Positions 34,036 to 45,430 of a stretch of DNA of 64,000 nt are shown piece by piece. Position 1 is the stretch's first letter. Every line of letters starts with the position of its first letter. Where the stretch lies: positions 930,001 through 994,000 of the forward strand of contig JACCIC010000052.1 of NCBI GenBank assembly GCA_018907035.1, given 5' to 3'. The translations under genes were made by a program, and so were the position numbers. The notes below the pieces were generated by a model, which worked only from the letters and a program-made list of their open reading frames with translations, made no database searches and was not told the origin of the DNA. This DNA is from Sycobia sp. Sy_11. Taxonomy: Eukaryota; Arthropoda; Insecta; Hymenoptera; Epichrysomallidae.

Positions 34036-35180
34036 TATTTAATTAATATATTTCTTCAAGTCCTTCATATGTATTTTCTCCATTAATTTCTCATTCATGC
34101 CTGTTAGTGTATACATTACAGGGGAAATTTTCTTTACTAATCTGAATGGGCCAATAAATTTTTCACAAAATTTAGCACTTAGCTGATTGGCCTTCTTCGA
34201 TAAAATATTTTGGCGTTTTAATACCTTTTCGCTAACTTGACACTGCCAATCTCGTCTTCTCAAATCATAATACTTTCTTTGTATTGAGAAGGACTGGGCT
34301 GTTTTCACTTTTACCAATTCTAAAGCCTCTTGCAAGTTCCTAATGCGTTTTTCGGAATTGAATATCGCTCGTTATCCCTTTTCTTGAAGCAGGCTTCCTG
34401 GTGCAATCAGTTCGCTTCCGAAATTTAAATATGTTGGTATATAACCGGTGCTATTGAACATTGCCGTGTTACGAACTACGCGAATGAAATTTCATTTATG
34501 CACGCATCCCATGTTTTTTTAAACTTCTCTATATATTGTCTTGTCATTGTTTTTATCGTACAATTTATCCGTTCAACGGGATTATATTGTGGTGAACAAG
34601 GAGGCGTTGTTCTTTGGGTTAGTTTTGCTTCCTTTAGGATTTAGCGAAACTCATTGAATATGAATTGCCTACCATTATCACTCACTACCGTAGGCGGACA
34701 TCTAAAACGAAATATTATTTGTTCTTGAATAGGCCGCCCGATTGCAATACTTGTTGCTTTTCGTCTGTTCGATTCATTTCGTGAATCGATCTTGCGTAAC
34801 TAATAGCATCGTATATTCGTTATTTGAAAGTGGAAAAGGCCCTACCAAACTAATCGAAACCATCTCCAAAGGTTGCCCGACGTTTGTCACATGCATTTTT
34901 TCAGCAGGCGCTAATTTTTGTACTTTATGCTGTTGGCAATTCGTATACGCGCGCACGTACAAGGTGGGCTCACGAAACACACCAGACCCATAGTAATTTC
35001 TAACTACTCTTGCTAGGGTTTTTGCAACACCTAAATGCTCTGCAATCGGATCATTATGGTTTTTCTTGAGTACCCTTTCTTTCTCGGATTCATTGATATA
35101 TATTTTCCACTCGCCTGTTTCATCACTTTCGTTGAAGTCCAGTGTATGTAAAATATATCGGTACAGTCTATTTTCAATTC
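34036..35180 (-). pseudogene. Integrase remnant of the second Gypsy element
   Basis: Successive frames give a zinc-region remnant (HNDPIAEHLGVAKTLARVV, CQQHKVQKLAP), then SLVGPFPLSNNEY where the first catalytic Asp has become Ser. SDNGRQFIFNEF keeps the second Asp and PQYNPVERINCTIKTM keeps the Glu. The C-terminal tail (SAKFCEKFIGPFRLVKKI to HMKDLKKYIN) is an open frame of 98 codons. The mutated first Asp and the stops make it inactive. Confidence 0.75.
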
Positions 35181-35284
35181 TGTAATTATGAGAATCTGCT
35201 GCACTTTTTTTTGCTGATTTAAATTGTTTACTATATCATTTATTCTCTATTTGCGAAATGACATTTAACTCGACTTATTCTCTG

Positions 35285-35830
35285 TGCTTTTTCTATACTG
35301 TATACCAAAATCCCATTGTGACAATTCGAGTGGCCACCGAGCTAATCGTCCAGATAGGTTACCGAGTTTTTCTAGCCATTTCAGACTGATGATCCGTGAC
35401 CACCGTAAATGGATAGCCTTCTAAATATTGTCTCATTTTCCATATGCCCGACCGCACTCTGTGACCGAGTAATTCTTCTCTGCTTCATTTAGCCTGCGGC
35501 TTACATAGGCGATCACATATTCTTTATCATCATCTACTTGTGTTAACACGGCTTCTAAGCCGAGTAAGTTCACCTCTGACTGATATACAACGGCAGATTC
35601 CAATTAGGACAAGCTAAAACTGGAGCTTCCGTTTTATTTATTGTTAGCTCTTCAAATGCTGCTCTTTGTTCTTTATCCCATATCCAATCCGTCCTTTTCT
35701 TTAATAGTATACTCAACGGTGCCGCAGTTTATGACGAGTCCTTTATGAATCTTCTGAACCAAGAGAGCATGCCAAAAAATAACTATATAATATCATGTTT
35801 CACAAAAGACGTTTTATTTAGTCGAATTTT
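35285..35830 (-). pseudogene. RT thumb and RNase H remnant of the second Gypsy element
   Basis: The minus strand gives FFGMLSWFRRFIKDSS, then LLKKRTDWIWDKEQRAAFEE and APVLACPNWN, the usual RT-RNase H connection. RNase H traces with EGYPFTVVTDH follow. Frames change repeatedly. The fingers, palm and catalytic YxDD lie outside what remains. Confidence 0.7.
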
Positions 35831-36031
35831 CGCATTTCTTGGTTGATGAAATTTTCTAGATCTTCCCTCGGATATTGTGAAATATCCTGTACTCCGATGT
35901 GCCTCGAAATTAGATGTATTCTCATTATATTCATCAGAATTTTGAAGTTTTTCTTGTGACTAAACGTTAAACGTGATTAAATGTCCAACGTTAAACATTA
36001 AACGTGATTTCTATATCTAATTTTGTTCATA

Positions 36032-37239
36032 CGAGGGTGGTCCCAGAAGTAACTGGCCCAACAAATACAACTCAAAAATTCTGGAAAAAAATATATTTAT
36101 TTTTCAAAATAATCTCCTTTCAGCTCTATACACTTTTCCCAGCGATGCTCAATAGATTCGATACACTTTTTATAATAAGAATTGTCAAGCTCCTCATAAT
36201 AACCATTAACTGCCGACATCACCTCTTCATTGTTGGGAAATCTTTGATCAGCGAGCCATTTTTTAAAGTCTGGGAACAGAAAATAATTCGAGGAAACTAA
36301 ATCTGGTGAATAGGGTGCATGAGATAGCAATTCAAACTTTAATTCATTAATTTTGGCGATTGCAATAACGGATGTGTGAGCTGGTGTATTGTCTTGATGG
36401 AACAACACTTTCTTCTTAGCCAAATGCGGTTATTTTCGCTTGATTTTTTCGTTCAAACGTTGCAATAAGTTCGCATAATACTTGCCGTTAGGTAGATAGT
36501 TTTTCCTTTTTCAAGATAATCAATGAAAATTATCCCACACGCATTCCAAAAAATAACTTTGCCTGCAGATGGAACGGTCTTTGCCTTCTTGGGAGCCGGT
36601 TCTCCTTTTTGAGTCCATTGTTTTGATTGTTCTTTTGTTTCGGATGTAAAGTGGTACCCATATTTCATCCATGGTTATAAAACAGCGCAAAAATTCGGCT
36701 TTATTTTTGCGAAACTTTGCCAAACACTCAACTGAAACAACTTCACGACGCTGTTTTTGTTCCAATGTGAGCAAACGCGGCACCCATCTTGCGCACAGCT
36801 TTATCATCTCCAAATTTTCAGTTAAAATGCGATGTACCGCACTTTTTGAAATACCTACCATATCTGCTACAGTGCTTTCAGTCGACGATTATCCAGTACC
36901 GCTTTATGGATTTTCTTCAATATTTCTGGAGTCGTCACCTCGTTTGGCCGACCACTGCGCCATGCTCGTCTTGGCAGCTCATACGGTTTCGTTTAAACTC
37001 TGCTACCCAATACTTTATTGTTGCAAATGAAGGAGCATTCTCGCCCAGAGTAGAGTCAAGTTAAGCTTTTATATTGGCTGAGCTGAGGCCTTTCAAATAA
37101 AAGTATAGTGTCACATAACGATGACCGATTTTTTCCATGTTTAGAAATTCACTAAAAACGTTCACTATTGATGGCTGAATTTTTGAGCAACTACCGCCAC
37201 CTCTAGGTCAGTTTAAGTACTTCTGGGACCATCCTCGTG
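36032..37239 (-). mobile_element. Dead mariner inserted in the second Gypsy element
   Basis: Inverted ends CGAGGGTGGTCCCAGAAGTA (left) and CGAGGATGGTCCCAGAAGTA (right, minus strand) lie next to TA. The length is about 1.2 kb. The element interrupts the Gypsy protease coding region near codon FILGLDT, so it is younger than that element. It is a different lineage from the intact mariner at 24943. Confidence 0.85.
36097..37138 (-). pseudogene. Mariner transposase, inactivated
   Basis: It starts at ATG 37138 (MEKIGHRYVTLYFYLKGLS) and ends with CIELKGDYFEK. Stops and frameshifts interrupt it repeatedly. MDEIWV retains the first catalytic Asp and FHQDNTPAHTS the second. The third-Asp motif reads YSPDLVSSNYFLF, with Asn at the catalytic position. 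The enzyme cannot be functional. Confidence 0.85.
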
Positions 37240-37241
37240 TA

Positions 37242-37570
37242 TCCAAACCAAGTATAAAGTTGTTTCTTAGATTTTCTATAACGTAAAATTCATGGTTTAC
37301 GTAAAAGTATTTAATTTTTACTGTACCATTTAGCTCTTTCATTTGTGGAACAAAAGTTCCATTCGCTAGTACGGCTGTTTTTTCTTTTGTTATTGGTTTC
37401 CAATTGCCGTATTTTTTGCAATTTTTTGCTACGTTTGGTCGCATAAAGGAGTTTACTGATCCTGGATCAATTAATCCTTTATATTTTTGGCGACCAATTT
37501 TTACCATAACAAAATATCTTGCGTCTAGTTTTCGCCCACAAACACGCCCACGATTCAGGTAGTAATTCAT
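37242..37570 (-). pseudogene. Retropepsin-like protease remnant
   Basis: The frame reads GRKLDARYFVMVKIGRQ, then GLIDPGSVNSFM in place of the catalytic hydrophobic-DTGS motif, then ENLRNNFILGLDT, typical of a Gypsy protease C-terminal half. The Thr to Pro change in the active-site loop would disable it. The mariner cuts it at its 3' end. Confidence 0.7.
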
Positions 37571-37640
37571 AGAATTATTAATAAGTTATAATCCGGTGTT
37601 TTAGGCGAGGGACGCAGGCTGCGTTTCCTCGAAGCCTAAC

Positions 37641-38985
37641 AGTTTTCGACCAGACAGAAATATGGACCACGTGATTTCCCAGAAAAAATTCAACGGTCAC
37701 TCTAATACAGGGGAACGCAGTCAACGACAGCAGTAATACTGTAGCAACAGCAGCAGCACCGCACCAATAACCTTCACTTCGGTGCAGACAGCAACCGTCA
37801 AGAGGGCGCGCCACGAATGATCACCGAGGTGCGAATTATAGTGATAACCTCGAAATTGCCTGTGCATCATAAATAAAGGCGTGCATACATAAATTTTATT
37901 TATTTTCAAAATTAATCTATCAAGAAAATTTTTAAGAAAGAAAAATATTAAAAAAAGAGAGTAATTAAAAATATTTTCTTTTTTATAATAGATTGTATAA
38001 TAGATTTTCTACAATTGAAATATTAATTGAAATAAATTCTACAATAAACAATACATCTTTCTGGCAAAAAAGTTGATTTTAAATTAAAAATTCAATAATT
38101 TATACAAAAAAAACTCTAATTACAAACAGATTCGGCACCTATTTTCACGAATATTAGCAGCGCTCAGGTTCACTTAGGCTCATTACCTGAGTGAGAATCT
38201 CAATAGGAGAGTGAAATCAGTGTATGGCACAATTAACACAACCTTGAGAAATAGAAAGTGAAGTTGTAAATAAAGCAATTTTAATTTTCTATATTATAAA
38301 TAATAATAATAATATAACACAAACAATAAAAGCTGAAATTAAATAATTAATACTAAAATGTTTCAAATAAGCTAATTTTCAAATTAAGCTATATATATAT
38401 TTTTTCTTTTTAATTTTATCGCATCTAATAAAATTAAATATTTAGTCGCTGTCTAAAAACCAAGCATTATTCGTGTATTTTTTTACCGGAATAACTCACA
38501 CGTTGGTGAGAATCTGGAAACAGCGATTAAGTTTGTTGTGATAGCACGACATTCCATGTTTTCTTTTGGTTTCCACGCCAAATCCAGAGTCCAAACAGAT
38601 TACAGTGCAGAACAAAACGCGCTTAAGTATAAATCTCGTGATGCGATTGACGCAAAAACTAGTCACTGCTTGTCATTAAGATAAAGAAGCTCATAACCTA
38701 TATAGCACCTCTAATCACTCAAGCCAGTGAAGGGCCTATAGGATATACATCATTTCGTAATAGCGCATAATGGTTTCGGGAACTCCCTTCCCATGCAAGC
38801 GAAATAATAAGCTCTCAGTAGAGCAAATAATAGTTCATTGATGTACACTAGGTAGGCTTAGTTAAACTTAAATTCAGATAGATAATAGTAAGTTAGCTGC
38901 ATATACAAGTTCAATCGTAAGGGAGCCTATGAGCGTCCCATTAGGTTGACGTGTGAAAATAAAAATACGGACTACTGACAGACTG
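37641..38985. other. Intronic DNA, nothing recognised
   Basis: AT-rich to 38450, then mixed. I looked for a 5' LTR matching 45211-45430 in 38450-38985 and did not find one. Confidence 0.4.
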
Positions 38986-39422
38986 ACGGACTCTTGACAA
39001 GCGGTAGGCTGTTTACGGATCCGTACAGTAATATGAATCCAACCGAGACGCCCCACATACCTCCTCTCGCGGCAGACGGAACGCCGTTAAATAGCGGTAG
39101 CAATCCCGACAGAATTAGGCTCAGTGCGTTAGTAGATACCGCAGCTATAACCGCGTCGGTAAGCATGACTAACGCGCAAAACGCGAAAACGCCACACTAC
39201 CGATAATAAATGAATCAGAGAACCAGAACTGCTGGCACTCTAACGAAACCTTAACTTATAACCATGCTCTCGCGACCAAGCAATACCTCCTCGAATTTCG
39301 CGTGGATAACGCGAACCTCTGCAATCAGATAGAGGACCTTAGCACACTCATCAACAATCTCTTCGCGAGACATGATAATCCGGTCGATCAACTCGGAAAC
39401 GTGACAAATATATAGTCACAGG

Positions 39423-40245
39423 CTAACCCAGCCGAGCTACATAAATCGCGAACAAGAAATTCCGCCGGTTCACCAATTTCGTGAAAACTGAAGCAGCAGG
39501 TTGGTTTAACGTATTTGAAATGACCGCTAAAGGCATCACATCGGATATTGAGAAATTTGAGATACTACCAAACCACCTGCTCAGCGACATTATACGCGTG
39601 AGCCCTGGTCTCTTCCATGAGCTCCCAGCGGACGCGATGTACAACACGTTAAAAACAGAATTGCTTAACCAATACGCGATTTCAGAGAGACAGAAGCTAG
39701 AGAAGCTATTTTGCAGTGTAGAGATGAGTACTCGGAAGCCCAGCGTATTTCATCAAGAAATATTACAGTAGGCCGGCGCTTGGATTCAACCCGGCGTAGT
39801 TACCGATCTATAGCGGTCCGGTCTACCGAAGTATATTCGTTGTGCAATTATAAATGACAATAATGAAGAAGCTCCGTGATACGCTGACAAAGTGTTTGAG
39901 GTAATGATGGAGGATGGATACCTCCAAGAAGAACGCGCGTCACGCGAATCGACATCGGTCGCAAAAGGTATTGAACAGCTTCAATACGAGATTCGACGTA
40001 CACAAATAAGCGCAAACAAATTTCCAGAATCAATTAGATTCTCCAAAAACCATTCGGCACAGCACGCTAAACCTCGCGATAACGTCGGTTTTAAACCAAG
40101 AAATAATCTGGAAAGTCATCCTAAACGACGCGACCCCCCGAAAAATCGAACAAGAAAACAGAAACGCAAACCACTGTTAATTGCTGGTATGTGTAAAGGT
40201 CATTCTCACGTAAAAACACGAGGAAGCTTTTGGAAAACTAATTGA
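39423..40245 (+). pseudogene. Gag of the third Gypsy element
   Basis: One frame (39481-39771) reads WFNVFEMTAKGITSDIEKFE, LPADAMYNTLKTELLNQYAI and QKLEKLFCSVEMSTRKPS, matching the capsid-like Gag of CsRn1-type elements. A later frame (39892-40245) is basic and probably corresponds to the nucleocapsid side. It has no clear CCHC. Stops separate the pieces. Confidence 0.7.
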
Positions 40246-40270
40246 GCGTGAATCCACGGAGACGGCACTC

Positions 40271-40501
40271 ATGCTCATATTTCTAAACCGTTGCCACCTC
40301 ACTGATAAATCTTCGGGAATAGTGTTTTTAATCGACACCGGTGGAGACGTCGCGGTTATACCTGTTAATGACCCACAAACCACGCACGTCCCTGACGATT
40401 CAGATACAACAAATTTGTACGCCGCGAAAGGCGCAACGATCGCGACTTACGGTTTACACAACACCGTGATGGACGCAGTGATCCAGGAAAAGCTTCCGTG
40501 A
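40271..40501 (+). pseudogene. Retropepsin-like protease of the third Gypsy element
   Basis: FLIDTGGDVAVIPV contains the catalytic DTG. LYAAKGATIATYG follows at the usual distance. The frame stops before the C-terminal ILG-type motif (the following frame gives IVKYPIIGSNFI), so the domain is split. Confidence 0.75.
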
Positions 40502-40839
40502 AATTTTATCATCGCGATTGTTAAGTACCCGATCATTGGCTCTAATTTCATCACGCATTACCATCCATTACTAGAGTAGCGTATACGTAAAATTACGCGA
40601 ATAGACACATGCGAAATAGCAAAATGCTACATCCGGTCGGTACCAACCTCAACAGTGCATGCGATCGACCCCAACAGCCCCTTTGCGCCGGTCTTGCAAA
40701 ACCACTCTGGCGTTATAGGCGCCGAACAGGAGTCCATTTTTGCAGACAGAGGTGTATACCATCACATCAAAACCTAGGGACATTTACTGAGCCAGACAGC
40801 GCGGCGACTCAGCCCGGACAAGCTCGCGGTCGCGAAAGA

Positions 40840-41480
40840 ATAGTTCAACGAATTGCTGAAGAAAGGTCTAATTAGACACTTCAAAAGCGCCTGGGTCAAT
40901 CCCATCCACATGATCCAAAAAAAGAACAAATCACGGAGGATTAGCGGGGATTATAGGGGGGTAAACGTGGTAAATATTCCAGATAAATATCCCGTGCCCC
41001 ATCTTGAAGATTTCGCTAACTTCTTAAATAATAAAACGGTCGTTTCAAAATTAGATTTATAAAAAGCGTTCTACCAAATTCCCGTTGCGAAAGAGGATCG
41101 AGACAGAACGGATGTTATAACGCCGATCGGCCTTTTCAAATGGAAATCATGGCGTTCCGGTTCAAAAATACGGCACAAGTGTTACAGCACATTCGGAGAT
41201 CTGCGCTGCGTCTTCATGTAGATCGATGACTACTTATTGCCTCGAATGGTACCGAAAGTCACAAGTGCGATTTCGATCTAGTCCTAGAAAGACTAGAAAA
41301 ATATAATCTCTGATTAAACACGGAAAAGTGCGAAGGAGAAAAAGAGCAATTACATATAATTACGGTCACACCATACGTTCCGCGAGATTTAAACCTACAA
41401 CGGAGACGGTCTTGGCGATCAGAGAATTCCCGCGCTCCAAGAACCCCACGGAACTATGACGGTTACTGGGGATGATAAAT
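40840..41480 (+). pseudogene. Reverse transcriptase remnant of the third Gypsy element
   Basis: LKKGLIRHFKSAWVNPIHMI, RISGDYRGVNVVNIPDKYPV and TVVSKLDL are fingers and palm motifs. After a stop, KAFYQIPVAKEDRDRTDV continues, and RCVFM with a stop then IDDYLL marks the decayed YxDD region. It is interrupted several times. Confidence 0.75.
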
Positions 41481-41639
41481 TTCTATCGCGAATCAATTTC
41501 TCACGCGGCAGAGATGTAGGAGCCATTAACGAAATACTTGATAAGCACGAAAAAAAAAAGATTCGCGTCCGATCAAATGGAATAAGAAGGCTCTGAAGCA
41601 TTTAACAAATGCAAGGACGTTGTCTGCAACGCGACAGAA

Positions 41640-41910
41640 CTCGCTATTCCAAGCGAAAAAGCATTGATCCGTCTAGTAACGGACGCGTCCGACGTTGCTA
41701 TGGATGCAGCCCTCGATTAAAAGATTGACGACACGGATTGAAGGCTTCTCGCTTTCATTAGTAAAAAGTTTAATTGCGCCCAGCACAAATACTTCGCTTA
41801 TGATAGAGAGCTTACAACAATTTAATATGCTGTACGCAAATTTTACTATTTCTTGGAAGGTCGACACTTCGATGTGGTTACCGACCATAAGCCATTAGTG
41901 CACGCCCTCG
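41640..41910 (+). pseudogene. RNase H remnant of the third Gypsy element
   Basis: Plus-strand frames read VTDASDVAMDAAL, AFISKKFNCAQHKYFAYDRE and EGRHFDVVTDHKPLVHAL, which retain Asp, Glu and Asp catalytic-type positions. Stops are present. Confidence 0.65.
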
Positions 41911-42099
41911 CATAGTCAGGATAAAGCTCCCGCTATCTGATATAGGCAACTGACCTATTTAGCACAGTTTACAGGGACTACGCGGAAAACGCGACGGACG
42001 AGCAATGCGCTAACGTTAGATTAAACGTAAAACCCTTTCGGCCACCTGCGTGATTCGATGCCAAAAGTCTCACCCAAGAGCAAGACGCCGACCCTGAGT

Positions 42100-42945
42100 T
42101 GATGAGGATCTTGCGCGATCGCAATCGCTCACTCAAATTGAAACAGTTACTTGTCAACGATAACGATCCCGTATCGTTTTATTGCGACATACAGAGCAAC
42201 ATGATCCGACCTTATGTACCGAAAAGTCTGCGAGAAGAATTAATTTCCCTCTTCCACGACAGCTCTCACCCTAGCGCTAAGGTCACAAATCGGCTCATAA
42301 GATAATAATATGTCTGGCCAGATATAAGCAAGGATAAAATCAGCTGCTGCAAACGATGCATCGAATGCCAGGCGTCCAAGGTGAATCGTCAGAATAAGAC
42401 CATTCCGAGCCATTTCAGCCATTCCACCCTGCAGCTAACGGCATGGTGGAGCATTGGCACCGGGATCTCAAGGCAGCACTCATGTCATGGAGGTATCCCC
42501 GAGTACTTACGCCTCCTATCAACCGTCCTCCTCGGATTAACATCATGAGTCAGGGGAAGCTCAAGAGCAAGCCCAGCCGAATACTTGTACGGCACACATT
42601 TGCGTATCCCTTAAGCCTTATACACGTAGGAATACATTGAACCCAATGATGGTATTTTCTTGAGATAGCTCAAGGAACACATCCGTGAGGTTAGGCTGGT
42701 ACCGGCAGAACATAAGAATAAACCAAAAGCGTTTATCTTTAAGAATATGCACGAGTGCACCCACGTGGGGTGTTCTTACAACGTGGGGCTAAACGCATTC
42801 CTCGACACCGCCCCTATATTGAACCCGATCGAATAATAGACTGTAGCCACGATGGCAAAACGTTAGTCATAGAAATCAACGGGACACATAGGACGGTTAG
42901 CATAGAGCGCGTCAAGCCAGCGTTTTTCACGAAAAATCCTCTCTA
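42100..42945 (+). pseudogene. Integrase remnant with internal deletion
   Basis: The zinc-binding side reads HDSSHPSAKVTNRLIR and CCKRCIECQASKVNRQ. It jumps directly to the phrase FHPAANGMVEHWHRDLKAAL, which carries the catalytic Glu. Both catalytic Asp motifs (DIVGP and TDRGRQF types) are therefore deleted. The C-terminal part ends RTVSIERVKPAFFTK, as in CsRn1-type elements. Confidence 0.75.
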
Positions 42946-43010
42946 GGAAGAAATAGAAAGGCAGGAAAGACGGCACTCCATGCCACCACACGAAATAGGA
43001 TTACCGGAAT

Positions 43011-45218
43011 TTGAGTCTCTCAATTTATCCCGGTGACATCGATAGGGAAAACTCTTTCGTACACATAGAAAACACTGCAGGGGCCGAAAACTTCGACTCC
43101 GCGAGCGAACATTCGTGTTCATTTCGGTCAATCCGGACGCCACGCGCCCCACCGAGCATCCCGATTCAGACTCTGATAGCGTGTACGGCGATTTATCAAT
43201 CCCGGACATACCACGACAAAACTTAGTAGTTAAGGAACAGCCTATCACGATTCAAAGACGCACTAGGCACCGACCGAACATACTTGGAAAAAATACGTTG
43301 AAGCAATCACGCAGCCTGGCAGCTTTATTGACAGGCTGGGCGGATATTGGACCATCTTCGCAAAACACTAACATAGGATCTAATGTTTTGTTGAATAGGT
43401 GCGAGAACGGTCGCAGCCCCCGATCCAGTAAAAGATGACGCATTCGTGGTGCGCATCCAAATACTCGAATTCAGGACGTTGTTCTTGGTGAGTTACGAGC
43501 ATGAATCACTAACTGTAACGAAATCCATGCGGAATAGCGTAGTTCACAAAAGAAGCGACCGAAGCTATAATATCCCGCGTCTTATAATAAAGGAAGAGCC
43601 GGCTCTCGACCTCTGTAAGTTTAATATCCATATTAGAGTCAGTCCATTTCGCATCAGACAATTATTAGACTCGCTCGAGTTTTCGAACATAGTAATTGTC
43701 GAGTCAAGCTGTAAGACCCCCTATATCACAGCAATTTTAAGAGCCCGGAACTTAGCCAGTGTAGCAGAGATACAGGCACGTTCCTCGCTCAAATTGTTGT
43801 TTTACGTACACATCTGGAGTCACTTCCGCGACCCGGGTCATTTCCTTCGCCTTTCGTGACGAGGCCGAAAACCCGACGGAAACCTCCGAAGTTAGAATAG
43901 ACCCTCGCTTCCTACACGCTCTACACAGCTGCAGCATAGCAGAAATTTTCACGCGCGAGCTAAAGAGCGAACAATTGTTAAGCTTATTTGAGATCGCAGG
44001 ACAACCGCCATCTTTTTTAACTAGCAAAATTGATTTCGACGCATTGAGTCCATGATACGCGACGAATAAAGGTTTCACATTAATGGGAATCAACGCGTGA
44101 CGATATTACTTCAAAAATATTGTAATCGAGAAGCCACGCAAACTCCACAATTCGGCAGTCGTCGTAGACATTCTCCGCGCTCAAGCTACTAGATCACTCC
44201 ATAGGCCCTTGCAAGGATCAACCTAACGGGAGTAAATATAGCACCCACAATTCTGACGATACTGTCAGACATATACAGCACGACAGAGTTATCCTTCGGA
44301 CAAACTCGCGATATTCCGGACCGCTTACTAAAAATAAAAGACTTGCTGAGTCTAAGTATCCGCGAAAACAATTACTTCAGGGGAGGTTTATTAGGAACGT
44401 GCTACGAGTAATCCTTGACCACCCTGGAACTAGTAAATTGTAAACGTTTGATAATGCTGTCAGTTTACCTTTTCATGGTTCCAAACCCCAATCTTAAACG
44501 ATTACAGATAAAAGATTGCGCAAGCATCGACAGAGAGACGCACATTAGCATCATGATAGAATCCATCTTCTCCGGGCCAAATCTCCTCGCGAAAACGGAC
44601 TTCAGCTACTCTGTGAACTCCCGGGACGACGTAGTTTATTATACGCTTCCGCTGATCATAGGATCATCAAATATACGCGAACTCGTACTAGCAAGCAATT
44701 GCTACGCTAATTACGCGATCTTGCGGATTATTGAAATCTCGTCAGGGATAACCCTCTTCGACATTCATAGCACCAGCCCACCGCAACAGCTCTCCCTACG
44801 AGAGCTCAGGATTGTCCAGGAGGTCATCATCAACTACTATTGAGAGATTAACGAGCTACTTCTCGACGTTTCAACCTCGGGAATAACGGAAATCAACATT
44901 ATAAACACACTCGGGAAAAACAAGACAAAAGAAATAGATCATCGGGTGATCCACAATCTACTGCATTATAGCGGCAGATTCTGTTTTAGACTGGATAATT
45001 ATAAATTAAATCTTTCTTCCTTTACTATTAGAAAAATAGAAGCTAAAAACGCGTCGGTAACTATATCAACAAATGTACAATTATACAATGCGAAACAAGC
45101 AGATTTTAAGTTTATACACAAACCACAGATTATTGTAAATAAAAACCCACCCTCTCCATTATTTTTTTGTAAGAACCTACAGCGACAAAAAAATCTAAAA
45201 AAGGAGGGAGTGCTGTGA
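43011..45218 (+). pseudogene. Leucine-rich-repeat-like open region after integrase
   Basis: Between integrase and the polypurine tract, the plus strand shows about 1.8 kb of protein-like frames broken by a few stops. Examples are RIRQLLDSLEFSNIVIVESS, AEIFTRELKSEQLLSLFEIA, LLKIKDLLSLSIREN, SLTTLELVNCKRL, NPNLKRLQIKDCAS and SSNIRELVLASNCY. The L-x-x-L-x-L-x-x-C/N spacing resembles RNI-type leucine-rich repeats. The longest clean pieces are 44415-44843 and 44946-45218, the latter with a basic tail ending KNLKKEGVL. No envelope features were seen. It may be a captured host sequence or an element-specific third gene. The family is unrecognised and the LRR call is by eye. Confidence 0.5.
45197..45210 (+). 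promoter_or_regulatory. Polypurine tract
   Basis: The run aaaaaaggagggag directly precedes tgctgtgagtgttaaccc, the presumed 3' LTR start. Confidence 0.6.
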
Positions 45219-45430
45219 GTGTTAACCCACATATATACCGCGTTTAATTATGTAAATCGCCACAAGAGCGCATCGAAGCAAGTTAATGAAGCCGCCACCA
45301 TGTCGACGGCAGTTGAATACAGGCTATCTAGTTGTGTACAAGTCTTGATGTAAGCTAACAGTACCAATAATAAATTCGATTCTATTAAAAACCCGAGTCT
45401 TTATTCAATTCCGCCCCATTTTAGCGATAT
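45211..45430 (+). repeat. Probable 3' LTR of the third Gypsy element
   Basis: It begins after the polypurine tract and contains an AATAAA-like signal at about 45367. The right end is approximate because no 5' LTR was found to compare. Confidence 0.45.

Larger units (their letters stand above)
34036..37640 (-). mobile_element. Second Ty3/Gypsy element, truncated, split by a mariner
   Basis: On the minus strand the order is protease remnant (37570-37242), mariner insertion, RT thumb and RNase H (about 35830-35290), and integrase (about 35180-34036). The RT palm is missing. LTRs were not identified. Many stops and frameshifts show it is older than the large Gypsy element. Confidence 0.75.
38990..45430 (+). 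mobile_element. Third Ty3/Gypsy element (CsRn1/Kabuki-like), decayed
   Basis: On the plus strand: Gag (39423-40245), protease (40271-40501), RT (40840-41480), RNase H (about 41640-41910), integrase (42100-42945 with the middle missing), a long LRR-like open region (about 43011-45218), polypurine tract (45197-45210) and the start of a 3' LTR. The GC-richer composition runs the full length. No 5' LTR was found. Motif spelling points to the CsRn1/Kabuki type of Gypsy element, which is my inference. Confidence 0.75.
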
